DNA from: Malaya genurostris | Lineage: Eukaryota > Arthropoda > Insecta > Diptera > Culicidae | Length of the DNA stretch: 64,000 nt | NCBI RefSeq assembly: GCF_030247185.1 | Contig: NC_080571.1 | Location: 17,763,631 to 17,827,630 of the forward strand | Reading direction: 5' to 3' | Shown here: one piece after another, positions 1-11,038 of the stretch | Layout of the letters: every line of letters begins with the position of its first letter | Position numbering within the stretch: position 1 is the first letter of the stretch | Program-made: the position numbers and the translations under genes | Notes under the pieces: generated by a model | The model's database searches: none | What the model was told of the DNA's origin: nothing | Seen by the model: only the letters and a program-made list of their open reading frames with translations

Positions 1-870
1 ACTTTTTTACTCGTTATTTTTTACCTTTAAATCTTTTTACTTTTGAATCTTTTCACTGTTGAATCCTTTAACTAATGAATTTTTTAACTCTTGAATTTCT
101 CTTCTCGTGAATCTTATATTCCTGAATTTTTGCATCTTTCCTTTGTTGACGTTTTTCCTCTTAACGTTTTCTACCCTCGAAACTTTTCATTCTTGGTATT
201 ATATTATGAAACTTTTTATGCTAAAATCTTTATATTCTTGAAACATCACTTTTTACACTAGAATGTTTTTACTCTAGAATTGTTCTACTAATATTTTCAC
301 TCCTGGACCATTTTGCTTTTGATTCTTCCCACTCTAGAATCTATTTTACTCTGGTCTTTTTGCTATTGAATTTATTTTAATCTTGAATCTTTTTACTCAT
401 TAATATTTTCACTCTTGATTCTTTTTAATCAAGAATCTTTATTCTATTATTATCTTCACTGTTTCCAATTTTGAATCTTGTTATTCTAAAATCTTTTTGC
501 ACTTTCATCAGTTTGCTGTTGACGTTCTTTACATTTTCCTTTTTACAGCGGAATCATTTTATCGGATTTTTTTCTTGAATCTTTTTACTCTAGAACTTTA
601 CTCCTAAATGTTGCTATTTTTTTAAATCTTTTTACTCCAGAATATTTTTAAGTCTTCAAACCTTTTTTCTCCTGAATCTTTTTATTAAAGTTTTTTAAAC
701 TTTTACGTTCATTACTCCTAATTTTTTTTTTCTTGACATGTTTACTCTTGAAGTCTTGGTTGAGTCTTGAGAAAGGCTGACTAATTGTTAGTCTTTAAAA
801 AGACTGTTAGTGATTCAGGTAGCCTTGAAAAAGACTGAAGCCTTGAATCAATGAAACTCTAGGTAGCCCG
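1..870. repeat. Degenerate T-rich short tandem repeat
   Basis: Pieces resembling TTGAATCTTTTTACTC recur every 15-25 bases with many substitutions and indels (for example around 40-60, 365-395, 570-590, 665-690). No gene is visible. The stretch looks like an old, decayed array of a short T-rich unit lying directly upstream of the homogeneous 7-bp satellite. Toward its right end (745-870) the motif drifts to short direct repeats containing CTTGAA and AAAGACTG. Confidence 0.6.
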
Positions 871-892
871 AAAAAATTTCCAGGAGCCAAGA

Positions 893-2341
893 GACTCTTG
901 ACTCTTGACTCTTGACTCTTGACTCTTGACTCTTGACTCTTGACTCTTGACTCTTGACTCTTGACTCTTGACTCTTGACTCTTGACTCTTGACTCTTGAC
1001 TCTTGACTCTTGACTCTTGACTCTTGACTCTTGACTCTTGACTCTTGACTCTTGACTCTTGACTCTTGACTCTTGACTCTTGACTCTTGACTCTTGACTC
1101 TTGACTCTTGACTCTTGACTCTTGACTCTTGACTCTTGACTCTTGACTCTTGACTCTTGACTCTTGACTCTTGACTCTTGACTCTTGACTCTTGACTCTT
1201 GACTCTTGACTCTTGACTCTTGACTCTTGACTCTTGACTCTTGACTCTTGACTCTTGACTCTTGACTCTTGACTCTTGACTCTTGACTCTTGACTCTTGA
1301 CTCTTGACTCTTGACTCTTGACTCTTGACTCTTGACTCTTGACTCTTGACTCTTGACTCTTGACTCTTGACTCTTGACTCTTGACTCTTGACTCTTGACT
1401 CTTGACTCTTGACTCTTGACTCTTGACTCTTGACTCTTGACTCTTGACTCTTGACTCTTGACTCTTGACTCTTGACTCTTGACTCTTGACTCTTGACTCT
1501 TGACTCTTGACTCTTGACTCTTGACTCTTGACTCTTGACTCTTGACTCTTGACTCTTGACTCTTGACTCTTGACTCTTGACTCTTGACTCTTGACTCTTG
1601 ACTCTTGACTCTTGACTCTTGACTCTTGACTCTTGACTCTTGACTCTTGACTCTTGACTCTTGACTCTTGACTCTTGACTCTTGACTCTTGACTCTTGAC
1701 TCTTGACTCTTGACTCTTGACTCTTGACTCTTGACTCTTGACTCTTGACTCTTGACTCTTGACTCTTGACTCTTGACTCTTGACTCTTGACTCTTGACTC
1801 TTGACTCTTGACTCTTGACTCTTGACTCTTGACTCTTGACTCTTGACTCTTGACTCTTGACTCTTGACTCTTGACTCTTGACTCTTGACTCTTGACTCTT
1901 GACTCTTGACTCTTGACTCTTGACTCTTGACTCTTGACTCTTGACTCTTGACTCTTGACTCTTGACTCTTGACTCTTGACTCTTGACTCTTGACTCTTGA
2001 CCCTTGACTCTTGACTCTTGACTCTTGACTCTTGACTCTTCACTCTTGACTCTTGACTCTTGACTCTTGACTCTTGACTCTTGACTCTTGACTCTTGACT
2101 CTTGACTCTTGACTCTTGACTCTTGACTCTTGACTCTTGACTCTTGACTCTTGACTCTTGACTCTTGACTCTTGACTCTTGACTCTTGACTCTTGACTCT
2201 TGACTCTTGACTCTTGACTCTTGACTCTTGACTCTTGACTCTTGACTCTTGACTCTTGACTCTTGACTCTTGACTCTTGACTCTTGACTCTTGACTCTTG
2301 ACTCTTGACTCTTGACTCTTGACTCTTGACTCTTGACTCTT
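893..2341. repeat. 7-bp satellite (GACTCTT), 207 units
   Basis: The unit GACTCTT is repeated head to tail for exactly 1449 bases, or 207 units, with no net phase shift from end to end. I found only two single-base variants, at 2002 (T to C) and 2041 (G to C). On the minus strand the unit (AAGAGTC) contains no stop codon in any of the three frames, so long apparent reading frames with a Lys-Ser-Gln-Glu-Ser-Arg-Val period appear there; on the plus strand TGA recurs in every frame. This is a minisatellite, not a gene. Confidence 0.98.
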
Positions 2342-2640
2342 TATTATCAATTCTTTTATTCTTCATTGTTAATTTTTCCCACTTCACTTTCAATTGTCAA
2401 TTTTTTACGTTGAAGTTTTCTGTTTCAAATTTTCAGTTTTCTTCTTCACTTTTCTCCTTATTCTTTTGTTTTCCATATTCACTCTTTAATAATCGCTCAT
2501 CATTTTTTGATATTTCCTATTTCTTTTTCAATATTTAATGCTCAATTTTCCCGTTTCAATTTTCAATACTTCACTATTCACTAGTTCGTATTTCACAAAT
2601 CACTCGTCATTTTCTACTATCAAACAATTTCAACCTTTCA
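2342..2640. other. T-rich degenerate repeat downstream of satellite
   Basis: Short motifs such as TTTTCAATTTTC and TTCACTTTTC recur irregularly. No coding signal is seen. It resembles the decayed flank on the other side of the satellite. Confidence 0.5.
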
Positions 2641-3690
2641 GTGTTTGCTCCGATCTCCACTCTGCACCGCTAATTTATTGCTGGTTGCGTTCTTCCTCCT
2701 CGGCATTAAACTTCATTCCTCCAATCAGCAAGAAGCTGGAAAATTCCCGCTGACCAAACTTTAATCGAATACTTGCAGTGCAACCGGTCCGCACCGCACC
2801 CGCTGTGTTGAAAAATTAAAATTTTCTTCCCGGTTTTCCCGTGTTCGATCCGTTTTTGATCATCTCGGGCCAAACAATAAACGGACGAGTCGACTTTGGC
2901 GACGATAGACGACCGTCGTCCGAAAAACAACACTAACTTTCCAAATTAGAAGGACCAAATTAAATTTTCGTTCAACCTGGCTCGCTCGTCTGCTCGCCCT
3001 TTTTGAAGCCTTGATTGGAAGAATGAAGACTACTGGTGCGTTTTTAGCCGATCGCAGGCTTGTTACCGAATGCAACCAAGGGTGGTCCGCTCCCTCTGAG
3101 TGCCATCTTCCTTTCCGTTGCCGTGAGCTCGCTGCCGAACGGAAATGGAAAGTTGTGAAAATCAATTTGCGTCGATGCCTGCAGAGAATCGGCAGCTCGG
3201 CAGGCCAGAAGGGTAGCGATGGAAATTGACCGGGTACTTCTTTCCCAATCAGGCCACCCGCTTCGAGAAGAGAAAGGATCTCCGTCGTTTTCTTTTTCGT
3301 TTTTTCTTCTTTCCCTTCTCTTTCAGGGGAATGTGACTGGAATTTCGCTTCAATTGGCATATTGATTGGGACGATGTTTTGGCCTAAATGGGATGTTTTG
3401 GGTTGTTTGTTGTGTTCCAACAAGTAGGCGTATTTCATTTTCCCGTCGAAGAGGCACTGTTGAATTCGGCTCCGGGATGTCGCCCAATCGGTGGGGTGAC
3501 TGAAATTTTTGATTGCTCATGGATTAATAATTGAACGCAGGGGGCAAAATTTAGCAATAGAATGGGTCATGATTTTTTAATCAAAATATAGCCGAAAATG
3601 TTTACTAAGCCACCTTGAACTCAATTTAACTTTTAGCAACCCTAACGGGAAACAAATTTGTAAAGTACTCAAGACTGCACACTAAGGTCT
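2641..3690. other. Low-copy sequence, no assignable gene
   Basis: This block has higher GC than its surroundings (about 2640-3240) and no recognisable repeat. A 192-codon open frame on the minus strand (2860-3438) begins with Met-Lys-Tyr and is rich in Lys, Arg and Ser. I recognise no domain in it and would not call it a gene without transcript support. It could be promoter or UTR sequence of an unseen gene. Confidence 0.3.
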
Positions 3691-3693
3691 TTT

Positions 3694-3815
3694 TTATGCG
3701 GTTTTTTATGCGACTTTTTTAAAAAGCGACTTTTTTATGGGAATTTTCAGAGTAATGCGGTTTTTTATGCGAATTTTCAGAGTTATGCGGTTTTTTTCAA
3801 GGGAATTTTCAGAGT
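3694..3815. repeat. Degenerate tandem repeat (TATGCGGTTTTTTATGCGA)
   Basis: Three to four imperfect units containing TATGCGGTTTTTTATGCG and GGAATTTTCAGAGT follow one another. No gene is present. The remaining sequence up to 4527 is AT-rich with nothing I can assign. Confidence 0.6.
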
Positions 3816-4527
3816 TCTTCCCAGGATAGGAAAAGTTACGGGTTTGAGTTCTGTCATTGCGGTTATTTTTTTCAATTTTCGTATTTTTTCCCGACGGTGC
3901 TAATAAAAATTATTTCAAGCTCAAGAAATCAACTCAATTTCAGATTTTCTAGCTTATACTAACAGTTCAACAGTCAAAAATAAAAATTTTAGAAAAAATT
4001 CCTAGTTGCAAATCATTTGCCAATTCATAACTTTTCAGCCATAATTAATTAATATCTGTTTACGACATCTTCATCAATTTGTCAATTAAATAATGTCACT
4101 TTAAATTCAGCTACGGAGCATATTTCGTCGTTTGGCTAGTGTGTTCATATTCTCGACAGTGCTCAGTGTATGTTGTAAGTTCTGACATGGCAGTGCTATA
4201 ACAGCAAATTTATTTTCATTTCATTTTCGAACAGTCAGTAATCGTTGGGAGTCGAATCTGGCGAATACGGTGGATGTGAGAGCAATTCGAAGTTCAATTC
4301 ATGCAGTTTTGCCATTGTTTTGATTGACGTGTGACACGTGTAGAGTACAGGCCCCTCAGACGAATTCAGTCGCAGGGTAGAACACATGTAGCTTTAGACT
4401 TAGGGAGAAACGTCAAATACAAAGATAATAAATATTACTCTTCGGATACAAGCAGACGTATTTTTATTGTTGTGCGACGTTACATTGGCGACGGAGGTGG
4501 GATTGTTTTTATTTCTTGTCTTCTGTA

Positions 4528-5269
4528 TTAAGGTAGCGCTTCGCCGTGGTCACGGGAGTTCGCTGCCTATCCCGGGGTTTCACGCAATTCACCCAAAACG
4601 GGGAAGGAAACGGAAATTCCAAGAACATACGCTTCTAGATAATTAATTTTTCTATCGATTCGTATATAAATTGTGCCTGATAAACGTTTTTATCGAAAGA
4701 TTTCGTGCGAGTTATAAAAATAAATTAGTTTTTCCTTATTCTTTCGCACGCACACAATGTCAACGCATGCATTGGGGTGTGCAAAATGCCACATGTGGTA
4801 GACGCTAACAACATTTCTTTTGTTTTCGTTGTCCGTTCTCTCTGCGTAAACGTTGAACATAGATGAGTAGAAAATGTAAGTAAGTGTTACTACTTTGTAA
4901 AATAATTTCTATTCATGTTTCAGTAGAAGCAGAAATCAGTAATGATTTTCATCACTACTAGCTTTGACGCTTTGTTGAAAACGTAGCACATCCCTACTTA
5001 TGCGAGTTGTTTATAGCGCGAAAAGGAAAAAAGAAAACAAAACGTTTTACAAAACTCGCACGAAATCTCGCGAAAGAAAAGCTTTCTAACTGATATTTTT
5101 CGTCAAATGCATAGTAAAATCGTTTACCTACAATCGTATGTTTTTGATTTTTCGTGAATCGGGTTAGTATTGGAGAAATTCGCAATTTAGGGTGAAATTT
5201 CGGCGACAAAACAAGAGAAAGCAGTGAGTTGTCTCGCTTCGACCTGACCACGGCGAAGCGCTACCTTAA
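4528..5269. mobile_element. Short non-autonomous TIR element flanked by TTAA
   Basis: A perfect 21-bp terminal inverted repeat beginning GGTAGCGCTTCGCCGTGG lies at 4532-4552 and, inverted, at 5245-5265. The element is flanked on both sides by TTAA (4528-4531 and 5266-5269), which fits a TTAA target duplication as in piggyBac-like elements; TA as the duplicated target cannot be excluded. The 734-bp interior is AT-rich and encodes no transposase, so this looks like a MITE. Confidence 0.75.
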
Positions 5270-5391
5270 GCTGCTACGAGTGACTGAGCGATACCAGGGA
5301 AGCAAAATTGAGGTTAGTTAGTCCTTTGCGTTAATCTTACAACTGTGCCAACTGACTCTAGCTACTTGGTAAAGATGATCAGCAAACAAAT

Positions 5392-5493
5392 AACAAACAC
5401 TAGTCTTCTCGCAAGGCAGTGATTATAAATATACTCTCCTACCAAGTGCTTGAGCGGAAGAATAGGTATAGAACGAGAAGACTAGTGTTTGTT
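5392..5493. repeat. 20-bp perfect inverted repeat with 62-bp loop
   Basis: AACAAACACTAGTCTTCTCG at 5392-5411 is exactly inverted at 5474-5493, leaving a 62-base spacer. It may be the core of a small hairpin element or a recombination scar. The following 5494-6045 is AT-rich with nothing assignable. Confidence 0.7.
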
Positions 5494-6047
5494 GCAGAGG
5501 TGGAAATAAGCCCATTTTGCGCAGGAAAATGTGAATAAAAATTTCCGATTGTAAATCAGAAAACCGAATACCATGAATTAAAAATTGGGTAACAAAACTA
5601 AAATGACGATTAGTTTTCAAATTGTAGGAACTGTATATAACACAGAGTAGCAGCAGACCTCACAATATAATACAATTTGTTAAAATATTAAACCCTTCAT
5701 TTTTTGGCAGTTGTGTTTTCTGATACTTCTTTAATTACTTTCCGTGGCGTACGGCACAATTTTTGATAATTAGGTTTTCAAAAGCGTTTCTATAACTATT
5801 CAATCATTCTAAAGTTATTTTTATCTACTTCTTGAAAATCCGGATGCGATCTTGCTCAACACCACCTTAAAATTTATTTAAAATTGTTTGCGTGGTACAT
5901 AAAAATCTAGAATAAAATATAGTAATCACGTTAGTAATTTAAATTATATTAAACTATTTTCTAAACCTGAAAATATCGATAATTGAAGTAATTTTTCACA
6001 TTTTTATGAATTTTGATTCCAAAAAATATTTCATTAGGCATATATTA

Positions 6048-7178
6048 AGGAGTGTATCGAAAGTAGTTAGCAACATTCAAACAGTCATTACTCTGAAATG
6101 GCATAATTTTTTGCAGCGTGTTTTGCGGTGACATGATTGTTTACATGTCAATAACAGCTGCGCAATCGATTGGTTTCGGTACGGTTCATCGTTTCAATGA
6201 TGAGTCGAATTGATCCGGAAACGCGAAAGAAAATTCTGCACACTTGGTTCTCAGAAAGTAGTGTCACGTACAACGAAATTGCAGAACGGGTGAAAGTGCA
6301 CCATACCAGTGTCAAAAATATTATCGAGGAGTTCGGTAAGACCCTTTCCATGAAGGATTTGCCCCCGAGTGGTTGAGTACATCAGGAAAAACCCATCGGC
6401 GTTGACGCGGGATTTGGCCAAGCAGTTCAACACCAACATCGAGATGATTCAACGGATCAAAGTTCGGAACTCCCTGAAAACGTACAAGAAACAGAAGGTG
6501 CCGAAAAAGTCCCTGGTGGAGCAAGTTCAGGCCAAAACAAGAGCGCGAAAACTGTATAACCGGATTCTACAGAATGAAGACGGATGCATCCTGATCGACG
6601 ACGAAACCTACGACAAGCAAGACTCTCGAGCGCTGCTCGAACCGCAATATTATACGAAATCGGTGTACCCGGACCTGGACGACGCTAACACCACAATGGC
6701 GATGGAAAAGTTTGGGCAGAAGGTGTTGGTCTGGCAAGCAATTTGTACCTGTGGTTTGCGGTCGTCAATTTTCTCCACGAAGGGCACAATTAACGCTAAG
6801 GTGTACGAGGAAGAATGTTTGAAGAAGAGAATGCTGCCACTGTACAGAAAGCTGGCCGGATTCGGCTTCAGCCCACTACGCCAACTCCGTTCTACAGTGG
6901 TTGTCAAAAATTAATGTACAATTCGTGGGAAAGGACATCAATCCACCGAACTGCCCGGATCTTCGGCCAATTGAAAGGTATTGGGCAATCATCAAGCGGC
7001 ACATTCGGAAGGAAGGTACAGTGCAGGAGTTAAAAAAACGGGACAGCTGCCACAAGGAAAGTCACAAAAGTAACTGTGCAGAATTTAATGAAGATTGTCA
7101 AGTCCAAAGTGCGAGCGTTTCACAGAAACTAGGATTTTCTTCAATATAATCAGTGAAATGCATAAAAATGTAATTTTG
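6048..7178 (+). mobile_element. DD37E Tc1-like element, 3' end missing
   Basis: The left terminus AGGAGTGTATCGAAAG follows a TA dinucleotide (6046-6047) and matches the termini of the DD37E elements at 42388 and 52990. Homology to the 52990-54285 copy runs to about 7178, just after the transposase stop, where the roughly 90 bases up to the right inverted repeat are absent. A different DD37E element begins directly after, so the right end was lost at a junction. Confidence 0.85.
6197..7149 (+). pseudogene. DD37E transposase, frameshifted
   Basis: The translation begins MSRIDPETRKKILHTW, an N-terminal helix-turn-helix typical of IS630/Tc1/mariner transposases, which cut and paste DNA at TA sites in the nucleus. 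A deletion near 6372, relative to the copy at 54162, removes about 20 residues and shifts the frame into VVEYIRKNPSALTRDL. The first catalytic Asp lies in ILIDDETY (about 6590-6613). A further shift near 6840 precedes the second catalytic region (SAHYANSVLQWLS) and the PNCPDLRPIERYW motif holding the Glu. The order and 37-residue spacing, counted in the related copy, define the DD37E group described from mosquitoes. At least two frameshifts make it non-functional. Confidence 0.88.
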
Positions 7179-7179
7179 T

Positions 7180-8330
7180 TGTTTTTGTTGTTTACACCCT
7201 TCTCCAACCACTTGTGCAGTTGTTTATTCGTTTTCATTAGTTTGTTTCGAAATGCGTGGACTTTCAGCAGAACAACGTCGAAAAATTATGTACAAATGGT
7301 GCACAGAACGCGGATTGTCACTGCGAAAGATAGCAAAAAGGGAAAAAGTAAGTGAAAAGCCCTGCGAAATGCAAACAGAAAGTGCGGTGAGGATAACACC
7401 TCTAAGGATAAACCGAAAACGGGTCGAAAAAAGGTCCTGCTAACCTTCAGTTGGATAAACGTATACTGAAGGCGTTCGAGCAAAAGAAGGAGGTTTCAGT
7501 TCTGGATGTGGCCAAAAAAGTGGGCACTTCGAAGTCAAATGTTCTTCGTGCTAAAGAACGTTTGAATCTTCGAACCTATAAGAAGCAGAAACAACCAAAA
7601 CGTAGTCCGAAACAAGAAGCATTGATCAGGCCGAGGGTTCGAAAGCTGTACAATACGATTCCTGCTGGAAATTTGAACTGCATAATCATGGACGACGAAA
7701 CCTACGTGAAACTCGATTACAAATCCTTACCGGGACCACAATATTATACGGTGCGAGAAGGGCAAGTGTTAAACCAGTCCGAGACATTGATTGAAGTCGA
7801 AAAATTTGGTAAGAAGCTATGGTCTGGCAAGCAATTTGTAGCTGCGGTAAGATTTCGAAACTCTCAATGAACAACGAAATATACATCAAGGAATGTTTAC
7901 AAAAACGACTTCTACCCATGATTCGAAGCCACAAGGATCCTGTTGTCTTCTGGCTAGATCTTGCTTCTTGCCACTACTCGAAATCAACGGTAGAATGGTA
8001 CACTACCAAAAATATCACTTTCGTCCCAAAAGACATGAATCCACCAAATTGCCCACAACTTCGACCAATTGAGGAACTTTGGGCATTAACGAAGGCACAT
8101 CTTAGGAAACATGTCTCGGCAGCCGAAACCATTCAACAGTTCGAAAAAGATTGGAAAAAAGTGTCAAAACTTGTCGCCAAGAAGTCTGTACGGAATTTAA
8201 TGAGGAACGTTCGCAAGAAGGTGCACCAGCTAGTCTACAATGGCTAAGTAGCAAACGTTGAGAATAATATTCTGTTGTTGTAGTCTAATATTATCAGTAT
8301 ATCGAATAAAATTTTATTATCTAACACTTG
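7180..8330 (+). mobile_element. Second, distinct DD37E element, 5' terminus missing
   Basis: This element starts abruptly about 70 bases before its transposase ATG, directly after the truncated first element. No AGGAGTGTATC terminus is seen at its left. Downstream of the transposase stop (8247) an AT-rich tail with AATAAA (about 8305) runs to roughly 8330; no matching inverted repeat is recognisable. The protein is clearly different from its neighbour, so this is not a tandem duplicate. Confidence 0.7.
7252..8247 (+). pseudogene. DD37E transposase (second type), frameshifted
   Basis: The frame opens with MRGLSAEQRRKIMYKW, a Tc1/mariner-type helix-turn-helix. Three frame segments (7252-7443, 7451-7870, 7819-8247) together cover a transposase. 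The first catalytic Asp is in CIIMDDETYVKLDYKS (about 7680-7730). The second is in VFWLDLASCHYSKS and the Glu in PQLRPIEELWAL, with 37 residues between them, so the DD37E signature is directly countable here. Frameshifts lie near 7445 and 7850. The C-terminal segment is undamaged, which suggests moderate age. Confidence 0.88.
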
Positions 8331-9732
8331 TAAATTATTTACAGCGAATACTTTCTGCGTCCATACATTCTGGGACAGTCTTTAGAATCTTACAAATTAG
8401 GCTAAATCTGTCGCCTGCACATTTTTAGTTTAACAATCCTTTCGGCGAAATGACCGAAATTACTTAACTGCTATCGGCTGGTCAAACTTAACAAATAGAT
8501 TCTAGCACAATAACATTCTGTCGAAAGAAGCGTGCTACTAAAGCACGTTGTCAGCCACGGAAAGTCTCCTTTATTTTCTATATTTCACTGATTTGGTTAA
8601 CAAATTATGTTGGAAAATGTTGGTAATCATTTGTCCCTCTTTAACTAAGTAAATTTTCAAATAGTCAAGTCTCAAGCCACATAACAATTTGCCGCCCACA
8701 TAAATATCGACAAACAGTCCAGGTAACACTTTAAAATTATCGTTGATGGGGTGGAAACTAAATAATTCACTATAATTATACATAATTCATGGATTGGAAT
8801 AAAAAAAATCGGATTCCGGGTGGGCCCATAAAAAATGTGTTTAATGGCTTTACATCGCGCTGGTTCTGAAAAGCAAAGCGTCAGTGAAAATTTGTCACTT
8901 TCCTTCCACCTTTTTGGCCTCTCTACTGGCGATGACAGCTCAATTCATTTCTATTCAATCAATCAACCTACACATTTTTCCGACGTAATCAGGTTGACAG
9001 TTAATCTGAAGAAGAAAAAAAATTCTGGATCCCATTTTCCGAACAGCGGGGGAGAGGCTTTGATTAAATATTAAAATTAGCTAAAATTTCAGTAATTGCA
9101 TTATGCTTAGAGGACACTTTTGGAAAATCGGATGGAATTAGAATGATTTTACTTGCTCTTAATTCCCCAACAGTAGTGCTTCGTTCGAAAAAGCTTGATT
9201 CATCTATTTCACGATCTACCGAAAAAAACCGCTTTCATCTCTAATTCCCACAACAAAATAGAGCTGTTTCGATTCGAATTCTAATTTTCGTTCAACATCC
9301 GCTCCACACGATTAAACCGAGCAGATTAAATGACACTCTCCCTTCTCGTTTTGGGTGGGATTTTCCGTATCGTTGCCAAACACCTCACCACTTAGACTGC
9401 GGTGTTCATTATTTAGCTCACATGTGCCTGCGAATGCCGAACCCCGTTACCATCGTCAATCCGAGTGCGGCGTTAGGAGGATACTCAAGCTGAGCTGAGC
9501 TTAAATCCACCCACACACAAACAAACAAACAAATGCACACGTGGGTGGGAAGGTCGTCGGTTGATTGTATTCCAAGAGGCACTTTGTGCCTGCCATCCAA
9601 ACGAGCACGGAGTCGGTTTGTTTTCGTTTACTTTTGAACAACTGAAACTGAATCCAACAGAACGCAGCACAGCAGGGGGTCCGAACGGAGCAGGGAAAAC
9701 TCTCCAACACGTTTCTGGCTGCAACTGGTAAG
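8331..9732. other. Low-copy sequence, no gene
   Basis: Nothing coding is recognisable. A short TTTCGGCGAAATGACC match at about 8440-8456 resembles the terminal repeat of the MITE at 40530 but stands alone. The 9240-9732 part is more GC-rich, contains (CAAA)n near 9520, and continues past the inserted element at 11894, so it is the original target sequence. Confidence 0.35.
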
Positions 9733-10126
9733 AAAGGCGGGTGAGTAATGTCAGAGACATAACTGGATGTCGTGAATACGAAAAAACTGACACGCTCCCA
9801 TCACTTTTCCGAATATCAGTTAGTTGATTGATTGTATGAATTGTGCAAGCTTTCCTCTTTTTCACTAATAGAATTTGAAGCGATACACCTACATTAAAGT
9901 ACAGTTTAGTTACATTAAACAGCTACTATTCTACAACTATATATTCCAAACTTGAAACAATTCCTTTTTAATTTGCTAATATAGGAAGCTAGGTACGACA
10001 AATTTGTAGTTTATTTTTATTGAAGCTATGAAGTTCGAAGATATCTGATTCTTCTCGAAATTTCAGTACGAGACAATTGCAATGGCCTGGTCTGAAATGT
10101 ATCTACGATCTTCGGTATGCAAGAGT

Positions 10127-10215
10127 GATTCTAATAATAATAATAATAATGATAATAATAATAATAATAATAATGATAATAATAACAATAATAATAATAA
10201 TAATGATAATACAGA
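10127..10215. repeat. (AAT)n microsatellite
   Basis: About 88 bases of AAT units interrupted by four GAT units lie inside the family H element. The second copy at 21361-21449 is the same except for one base. Confidence 0.95.
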
Positions 10216-10230
10216 TTAATCTGTATATAT

Positions 10231-10354
10231 GGCAACCCTGTTTCGCAAGGCATATTTTCACACGACCCCATACTAGTATAAAGATGTGTTCAACATCATC
10301 ATTTTCGCTTTCGCATTGCCGTTCGTAATTGAATGTGTTAGTGACGGTACAAAT
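10231..10354 (+). promoter_or_regulatory. Promoter-like direct repeat, unit 1
   Basis: The sequence from GGCAACCCTGTTTCGCAAGG to GTGACGGTACAAAT is repeated at 11039-11152. Each unit has a TATAAAG box (10277-10283 here) followed by a TTCGCTTTCGCATTGCCGTTC stretch. It resembles a TATA-containing promoter and leader. In this element's context a histone-cluster origin is plausible, but no coding start for another histone follows. Confidence 0.5.
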
Positions 10355-10542
10355 CTGCTTTTCTACCTGTCTTCGGAGCCATCGTTCTGACGGTGTCTCG
10401 TACGTACAGAGTAGCTGCTTTAACTTAAATGACGCTATTTCTCACATCACATTTCCTTTTATACGTGCTAGTGGTAGCACGGTAGGACGTCCCCATTGTT
10501 AGAATTCCTTTCCTATACGCAGAACGGGAAACAGTGAAACGA

Positions 10543-10549
10543 TATAAAA
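10543..10549 (+). promoter_or_regulatory. TATA box of the H2A remnant
   Basis: TATAAAA lies 36 bases upstream of the H2A-derived ATG (10585). This close spacing is usual for replication-dependent histone genes, which have short leaders. Its presence shows that genomic DNA, not a processed mRNA, was captured. Confidence 0.7.
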
Positions 10550-10584
10550 GAGAGAGTTAGCAGAGCGGCAGCCAGTAATACTGA

Positions 10585-10848
10585 ATGGGTCGTCGAGCTG
10601 TGGAGGAACAATTAAGGGCAAGGCAAAGTCTCGCTCAAACCGTGCTGGTCTGAAGTGCCCAGTTGGCGGCAGAATCCATCGTTTGCCTCGGAAGGGGAAC
10701 TACGCCGAGCGTGTCAGTGCTGGTGCATCGGTCTATCTGGCGGCAGTGATGGAGTACTTGGTTGCCGAAGTGTTGGAGTTGACCGGTAACGCTGCCCATG
10801 ACAACAAAAACGAAAATCATCCCTCGTCATCTGCAGCTGGCCATCCGT
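10585..10848 (+). pseudogene. Histone H2A fragment, frameshifted and 3'-truncated
   Basis: H2A is a core histone that packages DNA in the nucleosome. After the ATG a net one-base loss disrupts the N-tail; from about 10614 one frame reads KGKAKSRSNRAGL, then RIHRLPRKGNYAERV, then VYLAAVMEYLVAEVLEL, unmistakably the H2A histone fold. An extra codon inserts a Gly before RIH. A second frameshift follows at HDNKNENHP, although the DNA still matches codons for the IPRHLQLAIR region up to about 10848, where homology stops. About 98 of some 124 residues are represented. The same defects are present at 21819-22082, so damage preceded amplification. Confidence 0.9.
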
Positions 10849-10857
10849 TGAAAACCC

Positions 10858-10873
10858 CGTCCTTTTCAGGATG
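10858..10873 (+). terminator. Degenerate histone mRNA 3' stem-loop
   Basis: CGTCCTTTTCAGGATGACC, followed by an A-rich tail (AAAGAAA at about 10890), resembles the replication-dependent histone stem-loop (TCC, TTTTCA loop, GGA). It lies just after the broken H2A end. In family terms this element replaces a poly(A) signal and is bound by SLBP. The outer stem pairs are partly lost. Confidence 0.7.
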
Positions 10874-11038
10874 ACCACATCACTGTGATAAAGAAATATT
10901 TAGAATTGCTTTAAGTTTAGCCAGTTCTGATACGCCTGGAAAGTAGAATGCGCAAATCAAGTGGAAACATTTGTTCTAACAATTTTTGTTTTCGGCCGCA
11001 TACTAAAGTACTCGCGACAAAAATACATATTGATCTGT

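Noticed and set aside
848..2393. Long minus-strand open frames of 500, 394 and 117 codons
   Set aside because: They translate only the 7-bp satellite, which is stop-free in every minus frame; no unique coding sequence is attached.
2860..3438. 192-codon minus-strand protein
   Set aside because: No domain, low-complexity basic composition, and overlapping frames on the other strand; left as unassigned sequence.
10585..10874. Functional histone H2A gene
   Set aside because: Frameshifts in the N-tail and after HDNK, plus loss of the C-terminal tail, in both copies.
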